A stretch of DNA of 5,796 nt from positions 1 through 5,796 of the forward strand of contig JAHHKH010000133.1 of the NCBI GenBank assembly GCA_018679695.1, in the 5' to 3' direction. Origin of the DNA: Maribacter sp. Lineage in GTDB: Bacteria; Bacteroidota; Bacteroidia; Flavobacteriales; Flavobacteriaceae. The position numbers and the translations under genes are program-made. The notes under the pieces are model-generated. The model was not told the origin of the DNA. It did not search any database and was given only the letters and a program-made list of their open reading frames with translations. Shown here piece by piece: positions 1 to 4,902 of the stretch (its first letter is position 1; every line of letters starts with the position of its first letter).

Positions 1-117
1 GTCTTTGGTTTCAATGGTAATTCCTGAAGATTTGGTAAATGCTTGTACTATTGTTAAAAAAGATTGAGTGGCTAGAGCAGGGGCTTCGTCTGTTTTGGTA
101 TAGAATATTTTAGGCAT
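1..117 (-). CDS. icd: Monomeric NADP-dependent isocitrate dehydrogenase, N-terminal fragment (3' part outside window)
   Basis: Only the first 39 codons are present, from the ATG at 115-117 to the left edge. The protein starts MPKIFYTKTDEAPALATQSF and continues LTIVQAFTKSSGITIETKD. The TDEAPALAT and IVQAF motifs are typical of the N-terminus of the monomeric (about 740-residue) isocitrate dehydrogenase, which is unrelated in length to the dimeric enzyme. The family oxidatively decarboxylates isocitrate to 2-oxoglutarate with NADP in the TCA cycle. No catalytic residues can be checked here because they lie downstream. A TATATTTG element sits about 32 bp upstream of the ATG, so the gene probably has its own promoter, separate from rplS. 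There is no clear Shine-Dalgarno sequence, as for its neighbours. The assignment rests on recognising a short N-terminal motif, but the match is distinctive. Confidence 0.88.
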   Translation of the reverse strand, partial: MPKIFYTKTDEAPALATQSFLTIVQAFTKSSGITIETKD

Positions 118-148
118 CTATTATAAGGATGTTTTGATTTAAGAGCTG

Positions 149-156
149 CAAATATA
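149..156 (-). promoter_or_regulatory. Putative -7 promoter element for icd
   Basis: The minus strand reads TATATTTG, an exact fit to the Bacteroidota -7 consensus TAnnTTTG. It would place the transcription start near 142-145 and give a leader of about 25-28 nt before the icd ATG. I see no TTG or TTTG at the expected 17-23 nt further upstream, so the -33 half is weak or absent. Confidence 0.5.
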
Positions 157-262
157 CAATTTTATGGTGTCTCATTGGCTTGCGACAGCTGCATTATTTA
201 AAAAGGAAAGTATATTCTTTGTGAAGATTTGAATCGGTCAAAACAAGACTTTTTGTAAAAAC

Positions 263-304
263 AAAAGCCATATCATAGTACAAGTACATTTGATATGGCT
301 TTTT
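263..304 (-). terminator. Strong intrinsic terminator, potentially bidirectional
   Basis: A perfect 13-bp inverted repeat, AAAAGCCATATCA (263-275) and TGATATGGCTTTT (291-303), encloses a 15-nt loop. On the minus strand the stem is followed by a T-rich run, TTTTGTTTTT (257-266, overlapping the stem end). On the plus strand TTTT closes at 301-304, so it could act in both directions. It lies about 145 bp upstream of the icd ATG and well after the separate rplS terminator. No annotated gene ends here, so the transcript it terminates is unknown. Confidence 0.75.
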
Positions 305-460
305 AGAAATAACTTGCAAACTGTTGTTCTGTATTTTCAACAAAACCGCAACCATTGATTGCCATTCGCAATGCTATTCCCACGTTTGAAATACGGTGCT
401 CTTAATCTCTCAACCAAGTAACTCCATTGTATTTCTTTTTGTTGTCTTAATGTTCCTATC

Positions 461-490
461 TTAAATGTATAACCAAGGTTATATATTTAA
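461..490. repeat. 30-bp near-perfect inverted repeat (dyad symmetry)
   Basis: The arms are TTAAAT-g-TATAACC (461-474) and GGTTATA-t-ATTTAA (477-490) around a 2-bp AA centre. All positions are complementary except the g467/t484 pair. There is no T-run after it, and a 2-nt loop is too tight for a normal terminator hairpin. It therefore looks more like a protein-binding dyad or a cruciform-forming element than a terminator. No flanking gene start explains it as an operator. Confidence 0.6.
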
Positions 491-559
491 CGCAAAAACA
501 TCTACATACACTGAAAAGCGTTAGCCCTTCAGTAACATGCTCATCCAACTAATCCATAT

Positions 560-580
560 CGGAAAGATCAGATCTTTCCG
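560..580. repeat. 21-bp perfect palindrome with 1-bp centre
   Basis: CGGAAAGATC (560-569) and GATCTTTCCG (571-580) are perfectly complementary around A570. The 1-nt centre means that any RNA hairpin would have to open several pairs to form a loop. No T-run follows, so a terminator role is unlikely. It lies about 95-115 bp downstream of the promoter-like pair at 674-704, within the same gene-poor stretch. Confidence 0.6.
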
Positions 581-673
581 GAACTTCTTAGTAGATTGAA
601 CAACAATATAAAGAACGTAAACTCTATAATGGCCCAACGTCATATCCTGGGATATTTTCCTTAAACCATGAAC

Positions 674-704
674 TAAATATAGCACGAAATTTCCGAAACA
701 CAAA
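674..704 (-). promoter_or_regulatory. Promoter-like pair with no assigned gene
   Basis: The minus strand reads TTTG (701-704), a 19-nt spacer, then TATATTTA (674-681). This matches the Bacteroidota promoter pattern TTTG-N19-TAnnTTTG at all positions except the final G of the -7 element. Spacing is the same as in the better rplS promoter. A start near 667-670 would give a transcript of about 400 nt ending at the terminator at 263-304. In an AT-rich region a chance match is possible. Confidence 0.4.
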
Positions 705-753
705 GAATTAAAAATCAACAGGTTATGAACTATGGTTGTTAACAATTGTTCAT

Positions 754-784
754 AAAAAAACACCCATCGATTGAAGGGTGTTTT
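754..784 (-). terminator. rplS intrinsic terminator
   Basis: The arms AAAACACCC (757-765) and GGGTGTTTT (776-784) form a 9-bp stem with a 10-nt loop. On the minus strand the stem runs into seven consecutive T (754-760). It lies 25 bp after the rplS stop codon, the expected place for the end of a monocistronic rplS message. Confidence 0.88.
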
Positions 785-809
785 ATCATAATTATGTTTT
801 GAGCTTTGA

Positions 810-1160
810 TTAAGATCGAACTTCCTTAATTCTTGCTTTCTTACCCGTAAGACCTCTAAAGTAGAATATTCTTGCCCTACGCACTTTACCTTTCTTATTC
901 ACTTCAATTTTTTGCAATGCGGGCAGGTTTATAGGAAAAATACGTTCTACACCAATGGTTCCCGACATTTTACGAATTGTAAATGTTTCGGTAGCACCCG
1001 CGCCCCTTCTTTGTATCACTACACCCTTAAAGAACTGGGTACGTGTTTTTTCCCCTTCCTTGATCTCATAATATACAGTAATCGTATCACCTGCTGAGAA
1101 CTCAGGGAATTCTTTTTTTGAAATGAATTCGTTTTCTACGAAGTTGATTAAAGATTCCAT
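810..1160 (-). CDS. rplS: 50S ribosomal protein L19 (bL19)
   Basis: The 116-residue protein is full length for the family. bL19 is a structural protein of the large ribosomal subunit, located at the 30S-50S interface. Family signatures in order are: an N-terminal helix; FSAGDTITVYYEIKEGEKTR (about 21-40), the typical GDTI/V-V-I-EG-K-R strand; FFKGVVIQRRGAGATETFTI (about 43-62), with the conserved G-V-V-I-RG-G--TFT-R pattern; GVERIFPINLP (about 70-80); and a basic C-terminus with KVRRARIFYFRGLTGKKARI. The start is the only sensible one and matches family length. There is no Shine-Dalgarno; an A-rich stretch (GTAAAATAAAGCA) precedes the ATG. The gene follows trmD by 206 bp, but it has its own promoter, a structured leader of about 60 nt and its own terminator, so it is probably expressed alone at ribosomal-protein levels. 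Confidence 0.99.
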   Translation of the reverse strand: MESLINFVENEFISKKEFPEFSAGDTITVYYEIKEGEKTRTQFFKGVVIQRRGAGATETFTIRKMSGTIGVERIFPINLPALQKIEVNKKGKVRRARIFYFRGLTGKKARIKEVRS

Positions 1161-1183
1161 TGCTTTATTTTACAATTATTTGC

Positions 1184-1218
1184 AATCAACATTCACGATT
1201 TTCGTCAGAGGTTGAATT
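1184..1218 (-). promoter_or_regulatory. Candidate structured leader of rplS mRNA (possible bL19 autoregulatory element)
   Basis: In the minus-strand transcript, an outer stem (GTTGA 1211-1215 with TCAAC 1186-1190, extended by TT/AA across a bulged A at 1216) encloses an asymmetric internal loop. An inner stem follows (ACGA/TCGT, 1195-1198 with 1202-1205) with a 3-nt loop. The outer stem would begin within a few nucleotides of the predicted transcription start, with about 25-30 nt of A/T-rich single strand between the hairpin and the ATG. Ribosomal-protein mRNAs are often autoregulated by such leaders. I recall, without certainty, that a flavobacterial L19 leader motif has been proposed from comparative genomics. 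Base pairing is seen directly; function is inferred. Confidence 0.45.
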
Positions 1219-1227
1219 AACAGTGTG

Positions 1228-1257
1228 CAAAAATAGTCTATATATTATAAATCACAA
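1228..1257 (-). promoter_or_regulatory. rplS promoter (Bacteroidota type)
   Basis: The minus strand carries TTG (1255-1257), a 19-nt spacer and TATTTTTG (1228-1235), an exact match to the -7 consensus TAnnTTTG at standard spacing. The predicted start is near 1221-1224, giving a leader of about 60 nt. This is the best promoter in the window and fits a highly expressed ribosomal protein gene. Confidence 0.75.
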
Positions 1258-1366
1258 GTTATTTGATTCTATTTTTTTGGACCACAGTCGTGCATTAATG
1301 GTAATTCATCTGATTTAGCGTATGCATTAGGACCCTCATTTAAAAGTAATTCCCATGGATACCCAA

Positions 1367-2056
1367 TTACTCCGTTCCGTCTTCATCTAGAAGGTCTGGT
1401 CGAAGTCGTTTTGTTCGTTTATAGGCTTCATTTTCCCGCCATTTTTCAATTTCCGGGAAATTTCCACTAAGTAACACTTCTGGCACTTTCAATCCTTTGT
1501 AGTCCGAGGGTCTGGTATAGACAGGGGGAGCCAATAAGTCATCTTGGAACGTATCGGTAAGTGCCGAAGTTTCATTGCTTAAAACACCCGGAATTAAGCG
1601 TATAACCGAATCACATAAAATTGCCGCAGCCAATTCACCACCCGAAAGTACATAGTCACCAATAGAAATCTCCCTGGTTATATAGGTATCCCTAACCCTT
1701 TGATCAACTCCTTTATAGTGCCCACAAAGAATAATTATATTTTCCAAAAGGGATATGCCATTCGCTATTTTTTGGTTTAGGGTTTTACCATCAGGGGTCA
1801 TGTAGATGACCTCATCATAAGGCCGCTCGGCCTTTAAGGCCGAAATACATTTGTCAATGGGTTCGATCATTAATACCATTCCAGCCCCTCCACCAAACTG
1901 ATAATCATCTACTTGATTGTAGCTCAGATCCGTATAATCCCTTAGATTATGCATATGTATCTCAACAAGGTCCTTATCAATGGCCCTTTTTAGTATTGAT
2001 GCTTCAAATGGACTTTTAAGTAATTCTGGTAAAAGTGTAATGATATCAATTCGCAT
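1367..2056 (-). CDS. trmD: tRNA (guanine-N1)-methyltransferase TrmD
   Basis: TrmD transfers a methyl group from S-adenosylmethionine to N1 of G37 in tRNAs with a G at position 36, which prevents +1 frameshifting. The protein is a cytoplasmic SPOUT-fold homodimer. I start it at the ATG at 2054-2056 (MRIDIITLLP), giving 229 residues. An upstream in-frame ATG would add 27 residues (MKNWDGKK...) that belong to the overlapping 3' end of the previous gene and do not resemble TrmD. Motifs by residue are: FGGGAGMV (54-61); YMTPDGKTLNQ (85-95); LCGHYKGVDQRV (110-121); and the SAM-binding knot SIGDYVLSGGELAA (131-144). Next come R153 in IRLIPGVL and D168 in TDTF, which correspond by eye to the Haemophilus catalytic Arg154/Asp169. 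The C-terminal domain holds YTRP, VLLSGNF, WR and RRPDLL-like KRLRPDLL. It lies 19 bp after the GNAT gene and is probably co-transcribed with it. No terminator separates it clearly from rplS. Confidence 0.98.
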   Translation of the reverse strand: MRIDIITLLPELLKSPFEASILKRAIDKDLVEIHMHNLRDYTDLSYNQVDDYQFGGGAGMVLMIEPIDKCISALKAERPYDEVIYMTPDGKTLNQKIANGISLLENIIILCGHYKGVDQRVRDTYITREISIGDYVLSGGELAAAILCDSVIRLIPGVLSNETSALTDTFQDDLLAPPVYTRPSDYKGLKVPEVLLSGNFPEIEKWRENEAYKRTKRLRPDLLDEDGTE

Positions 2057-2075
2057 TGGTGGAATTCTTTCTTGG

Positions 2076-2519
2076 TTATTTCGCTTTCCAAAAGTAGTGA
2101 AAACACGCCTCGTCTTTTTCCCATCCCAATTTTTCATACAACTTCTGTGCAGGATTGTCGATTGCCGTTTCTAAAGAGAGACCTTTGGCATGACTGGCAT
2201 TACAGAATTCCTTGGCACTGTTCAATAGCGCTTCACCAATTTGCTTATTTCTAAATGTTGGATGAACATATAAATCATTCAAAACATAGGAACGCTGCAT
2301 TGAAACAGAAGAGAACATAGGGTAAAGCTGTGTGAATCCGGCAGGCTGGCCATTAAAGTATGCGAGGAAAATAATCGATTCCTTATTATTGAATCTATCC
2401 ACTATAAAATTCCTTGCTCCCTCTAAATTCCTTTCCTGTTTATAAAACACACGATATTCATCAAACAATGGGACAATCTCATCTATGTTTTTTTCTGTAG
2501 CCTGTATTACCTTTATCAT
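2076..2519 (-). CDS. GNAT-family N-acetyltransferase
   Basis: The 147-residue protein is a single GNAT domain, the fold that moves an acetyl group from acetyl-CoA to an amine. Evidence in order: the N-terminal strand IKVIQATEKNIDEIVPLF with a helix (2-19); IIFLAYFNGQPAGFTQLYP (49-67), the central beta strands; motif A with LNDLYVHPTFRNKQIGEALL (80-99), where the RNKQIGEA loop binds CoA pyrophosphate; and motif B, LETAIDNPAQKLYEKLGW (116-133), ending in the usual N-A-LYEK-GW. Substrate cannot be predicted, and similarity to RimI-type or aminoglycoside enzymes is only at fold level. The gene ends 19 bp before trmD, suggesting an operon. Its ATG lies only 9 bp after the T-run of the preceding gene's terminator, so there is almost no room for a promoter; expression may come from read-through. 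No Shine-Dalgarno is visible. The first Met is supported because the first beta strand begins right after it. Confidence 0.9.
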   Translation of the reverse strand: MIKVIQATEKNIDEIVPLFDEYRVFYKQERNLEGARNFIVDRFNNKESIIFLAYFNGQPAGFTQLYPMFSSVSMQRSYVLNDLYVHPTFRNKQIGEALLNSAKEFCNASHAKGLSLETAIDNPAQKLYEKLGWEKDEACFHYFWKAK

Positions 2520-2528
2520 TGATAAAGC

Positions 2529-2557
2529 AAAAAAAAGCTCCCTAAGGAGCTAGTTTT
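2529..2557 (-). terminator. Intrinsic terminator of the coiled-coil protein gene, abutting the GNAT start
   Basis: AGCTCC (2536-2541) and GGAGCT (2546-2551) form a 6-bp GC-rich stem with a CTAA tetraloop. On the minus strand it is followed by eight T (2529-2536, the first also closing the stem). The hairpin starts 6 bp after the stop codon of the upstream 207-residue gene. The T-run ends 9 bp before the ATG of the GNAT gene. Confidence 0.85.
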
Positions 2558-3181
2558 TTATTTTGATTTTCTGTATTTGTTTATCTCATCCTGTAGTTGC
2601 CTACTTATTTTTTGCTCCCTCTCCAAAGCCCTACGTCTATGATCTTCATATTCAACTTCAAGCTCCGATAATGCTGTTTTAGCCTCTTGGGTCAAGGTGT
2701 TACTTCTACGGAATTTGAAGACGAAAAGCAGAAATAGCAACAGGAGACCACTTATAATTGTCCAAAGAATAAGATTATAGGTCACTTTTGAAACCAACAT
2801 GCCTAATAATGACATACTGTCTTTTTCTTCAGTTACTGAAGATAGATTACTTGTTGTCTCTTCCAATTTATTGTTCAAGGAAGTTATAGTCGCTTCATGA
2901 CCCGCAATAGTGGCGTTTAATTCTGCTTCTTTCTTATTGGCGGCATTTAGCGAATCCAAAACATTCTTACGAAGCTTGTCTAGCCATATAATACGCACAA
3001 CCTCATAGCGTTTACCATCGGCCCTATAATTGCCAGATTTCTTGTAGATATACTCAAACTGGCTGTTAATAGTGCCTTTGTCTAATGATAATTCCTGTGT
3101 GGATGTTGCTTGGTTTTGCGCAGTATGTAGGTTAAAGGCGAATAAAGCCAATACAATTAGTAGTGTTTTTAAACCTTTCAT
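2558..3181 (-). CDS. Envelope protein with signal peptide, transmembrane segment and coiled coils; function unknown
   Basis: The 207-residue protein has a clear signal peptide (KGLK, then TLLIVLALFAFNL, then a polar HTAQNQA region; cleavage probably near residue 20-22). A short conserved-looking extracytoplasmic segment follows, with TINSQFEYIYKKSGNYR (37-53) and YEVVRIIWLDKLRKNVLDSL (59-78). Next are a coiled-coil stretch rich in A, E, N, L, T and S (about 80-122), a transmembrane helix (about 135-155) and a charged C-terminal coiled coil ending HRRRALEREQKISRQLQDEINKYRKSK (181-207). This implies a periplasmic coiled-coil domain anchored in the inner membrane, with a cytoplasmic charged tail. 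I recall similar proteins in other flavobacteria, often labelled tRNA (guanine-N1)-methyltransferase; nothing in the sequence supports that, since it has no SPOUT motif and the real trmD lies nearby. The gene follows gap by 148 bp and has its own terminator. I found no clear promoter. Confidence 0.85.
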   Translation of the reverse strand: MKGLKTLLIVLALFAFNLHTAQNQATSTQELSLDKGTINSQFEYIYKKSGNYRADGKRYEVVRIIWLDKLRKNVLDSLNAANKKEAELNATIAGHEATITSLNNKLEETTSNLSSVTEEKDSMSLLGMLVSKVTYNLILWTIISGLLLLFLLFVFKFRRSNTLTQEAKTALSELEVEYEDHRRRALEREQKISRQLQDEINKYRKSK

Positions 3182-3250
3182 TGTATAAGGGTTCTAAGTT
3201 ATAGTTAACGATTTAGAGGGAACTAAAGTAATTCAATATTATCAATTAAG

Positions 3251-3283
3251 AAAAAAAAATGAAAATAAGCTTCTATTACTTAT
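3251..3283 (-). terminator. Weak possible terminator after gap
   Basis: ATAAG (3265-3269) and CTTAT (3279-3283) could form a 5-bp stem with a 9-nt loop, followed on the minus strand by a run of nine T (3251-3259) after a short gap. The stem is AT-rich and weak. The T-run is the better part of the evidence, and the element lies about 50 bp past the gap stop codon. Confidence 0.3.
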
Positions 3284-3329
3284 CAACGATTCTGATGTGT
3301 TTTAATTGTAAAATTAAACCAAGAAATAT

Positions 3330-4778
3330 CTAATAATAGGTGAATCTGCGAACCTTGGCAATATATTTGGCAAGTCGTATGACCTGATGTGCATATCCAT
3401 ATTCATTATCATACCAAATATAGAGTACAATATTCTTTCCGTTATCGGTAACAATGGTAGCCGTACTGTCATATATTGAAGGGGCGGATGTGCCAACAAT
3501 ATCGGATGATACCATTTCCTTACTCAATGAATATTTTATCTGCTCAACGAGGTTGCCCTCCAGGGCATACTTCTTTAAAATTGTATTCACACCATCAAGT
3601 GAAGTTTTGTTTTTCACTTCCAAATTTAAGATTGCCAAAGAACCGTTGGGAACGGGAACCCTGATAGCATTTGAGGTTAACTTTCCTTGCAGCGATGGTA
3701 GGGCTTTTGCGACCGCTTTGCCAGCCCCGGTTTCTGTAATCACCATATTCAAGGCTGCTGCCCGTCCACGTCGGTATTTACCATGCATATTATCAACAAG
3801 ATTCTGGTCATTGGTATAGGCGTGTATAGTTTCGAGATGCCCTTTCTTTATCCCTAGCGAATCATCAATTACCTTTAAAATAGGGGTAATGGCATTTGTA
3901 GTGCACGATGCAGCCGAAAAAATATGGGTATTTTCGGGATTGTAATCAAAGTGATTTACACCATGGACAATATTAGGGACTTCTTTTCCTGGAGCAGTAA
4001 GTAAAACTTTTGATGTACCTTTTGCCCTTAAGTGTCTTGATAATTGTTCTTTGTCCCGAAAAGCACCTGAATTATCTATTAATAGGGCGTCCTCGATGCC
4101 CAATGTCGTATAATCAATATCCTCAGGTTGGGTTGCATTTATTACATGCACCGTGGTCCCGTTGATGATCAATGCGCTATTTTTCACATCAATGTCCACT
4201 GTACCCAAAAACCTCCCATGAACAGAATCAGTGCGCAGAAGATTCGCCCTTTTCTCCAAGATTTCCTCGGTAATGGCTCCCCGCGTTACAATGGCACGTA
4301 ACCTCAATTGGTTGCCTTTTCCCGTTTTGGCCATTAATTCCCGTGCCAAGAGCCTTCCTATTCTTCCAAATCCATACAGGATAACGTCTTTAGGGATTAA
4401 TTCTTTGGTATTATTTGCGTTTTTTAGTTTACCAATTACAAAGGTTTTTACATCGTTATAATTATTTTCATCGGTATGGTATTCATAAGTTAATTTGCCA
4501 ATATCCAATTTTGATGGAGGTAGCTTAATATCATTGATTGCCCTTAGAATCTCGACGGAATCAAAAATTGAAATAGGTTTTTGGACGAACTCACCTGCAT
4601 ATTCATGCAAGTGTATGATATCGCTTACACTTCTATCGATTATTTGATTTTTGAATAGCACCACTTCGATTGCCTTGTCATACCAAAGATCACTGGTGAT
4701 TTTTATGAATTCTGTTGTTGCTTTTCTTCTGTCCGCTTGGAAAGCAAGTTCTTTTTCGTAGGATTTTGTATGTCCCAT
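3330..4778 (-). CDS. gap: Glyceraldehyde-3-phosphate dehydrogenase, long form with N-terminal extension
   Basis: The 482-residue protein has a classical GAPDH core preceded by about 130 extra residues, a long form that I know from Bacteroidota and some Gammaproteobacteria. GAPDH interconverts glyceraldehyde-3-phosphate and 1,3-bisphosphoglycerate with NAD(P) in glycolysis or gluconeogenesis. The extension (1-130) is mostly helical and includes WYDKAIEVVLFKNQIIDRSV and LHEYAGEFV. The core has the Rossmann motif YGFGRIGR (135-142), SVHGRF (185-190), catalytic Cys292 in SAASCTTNA, His319 in HAYTNDQ, the ETGAGKAV loop (349-356), substrate-binding IRVPVPNGS (372-380) and C-terminal WYDNEYGY (455-462). 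The 27-residue Cys-to-His spacing equals that of the Bacillus enzyme (149/176). Residues matching Asp32, Leu187 and Pro188 of NAD-specific GAPDH are Thr165, Asn330 and Met331, so NADP use is plausible. The usual second cysteine of the active-site motif is Ala296. The gene probably has its own promoter and follows a terminator. Confidence 0.97.
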   Translation of the reverse strand: MGHTKSYEKELAFQADRRKATTEFIKITSDLWYDKAIEVVLFKNQIIDRSVSDIIHLHEYAGEFVQKPISIFDSVEILRAINDIKLPPSKLDIGKLTYEYHTDENNYNDVKTFVIGKLKNANNTKELIPKDVILYGFGRIGRLLARELMAKTGKGNQLRLRAIVTRGAITEEILEKRANLLRTDSVHGRFLGTVDIDVKNSALIINGTTVHVINATQPEDIDYTTLGIEDALLIDNSGAFRDKEQLSRHLRAKGTSKVLLTAPGKEVPNIVHGVNHFDYNPENTHIFSAASCTTNAITPILKVIDDSLGIKKGHLETIHAYTNDQNLVDNMHGKYRRGRAAALNMVITETGAGKAVAKALPSLQGKLTSNAIRVPVPNGSLAILNLEVKNKTSLDGVNTILKKYALEGNLVEQIKYSLSKEMVSSDIVGTSAPSIYDSTATIVTDNGKNIVLYIWYDNEYGYAHQVIRLAKYIAKVRRFTYY

Positions 4779-4805
4779 CGGATTTTAAGGGTTAAAAATT
4801 TTTGG

Positions 4806-4813
4806 CAAAAGTA
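4806..4813 (-). promoter_or_regulatory. Putative -7 promoter element for gap
   Basis: The minus strand reads TACTTTTG, an exact fit to TAnnTTTG, 27 bp upstream of the gap ATG and downstream of the htrA terminator. No TTG lies at the expected 17-23 nt upstream; a TTTG occurs only 7 nt away. The leader would be about 20-25 nt. Confidence 0.5.
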
Positions 4814-4855
4814 TATCTTTCAAACGTTATAGTAGGTATGTTTAGTATTAAATTG

Positions 4856-4888
4856 AAAACGCCCTGACTTTATAATCAGGGCGCTTTT
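4856..4888 (-). terminator. htrA intrinsic terminator
   Basis: CGCCCTGA (4860-4867) and TCAGGGCG (4876-4883) make a perfect 8-bp stem with an 8-nt loop. AAAA/TTTT flanks (4856-4859 and 4885-4888) extend it across a bulged C at 4884. On the minus strand the stem is followed by TTTT. It lies 14 bp after the htrA stop codon and separates htrA from gap. The symmetric flanks could allow some termination on the plus strand too. Confidence 0.85.
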
Positions 4889-4902
4889 AAAAATTTTAAT
4901 TT

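Larger units (their letters stand above)
118..809. other. Long intergenic stretch between rplS and icd with no convincing intact gene
   Basis: About 690 bp lie between two housekeeping genes with no intact protein gene that I recognise. From right to left the stretch holds the rplS terminator (754-784); a promoter-like pair on the minus strand (674-704); a perfect 10-bp-arm dyad (560-580); a near-perfect 30-bp dyad (461-490); a segment with protein-like but interrupted minus-strand frames (303-486); a strong two-sided terminator (263-304); and the icd -7 element (149-156). The longest ATG-started frame, 80 codons at 521-763 on the minus strand, is rich in hydrophobic and aromatic residues, resembles nothing I know and starts inside the rplS terminator T-run. 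I do not call it a gene. The region may hold a decayed gene, a non-coding RNA, or both. Confidence 0.6.

Noticed and set aside
488..524. TAACGC...GCGTTA inverted repeat resembling an integron attC site
   Set aside because: The right flank GTTAAAT fits the GTTRRRY core, but the left flank GGCTAAC does not fit RYYYAAC, there are no inner L boxes, and no integrase or cassette structure is near. It is treated as a chance inverted repeat.
736..750. Overlapping palindromes TTGTTAACAA and AACAATTGTT
   Set aside because: They are short, AT-rich and low in complexity, so they are expected by chance next to an A/T-rich terminator.
521..763. 80-codon minus-strand frame between rplS and icd
   Set aside because: It begins inside the T-run of the rplS terminator, has a biased hydrophobic/aromatic composition typical of AT-rich non-coding DNA, and shows no motif. 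An internal Met at about codon 41 would leave only 40 residues. A real gene is not excluded but cannot be supported.
2057..2137. Upstream in-frame ATG extending TrmD by 27 residues
   Set aside because: The extra residues overlap the 3' end of the GNAT gene and do not resemble TrmD. The family N-terminus MRIDIITLLP begins exactly at the downstream ATG.
3454..3819. Plus-strand frame of 121 codons opposite gap
   Set aside because: It lies wholly inside the well-supported gap gene on the other strand and shows no protein family features. Other plus-strand frames opposite rplS, trmD, gap and htrA are shadows for the same reason.
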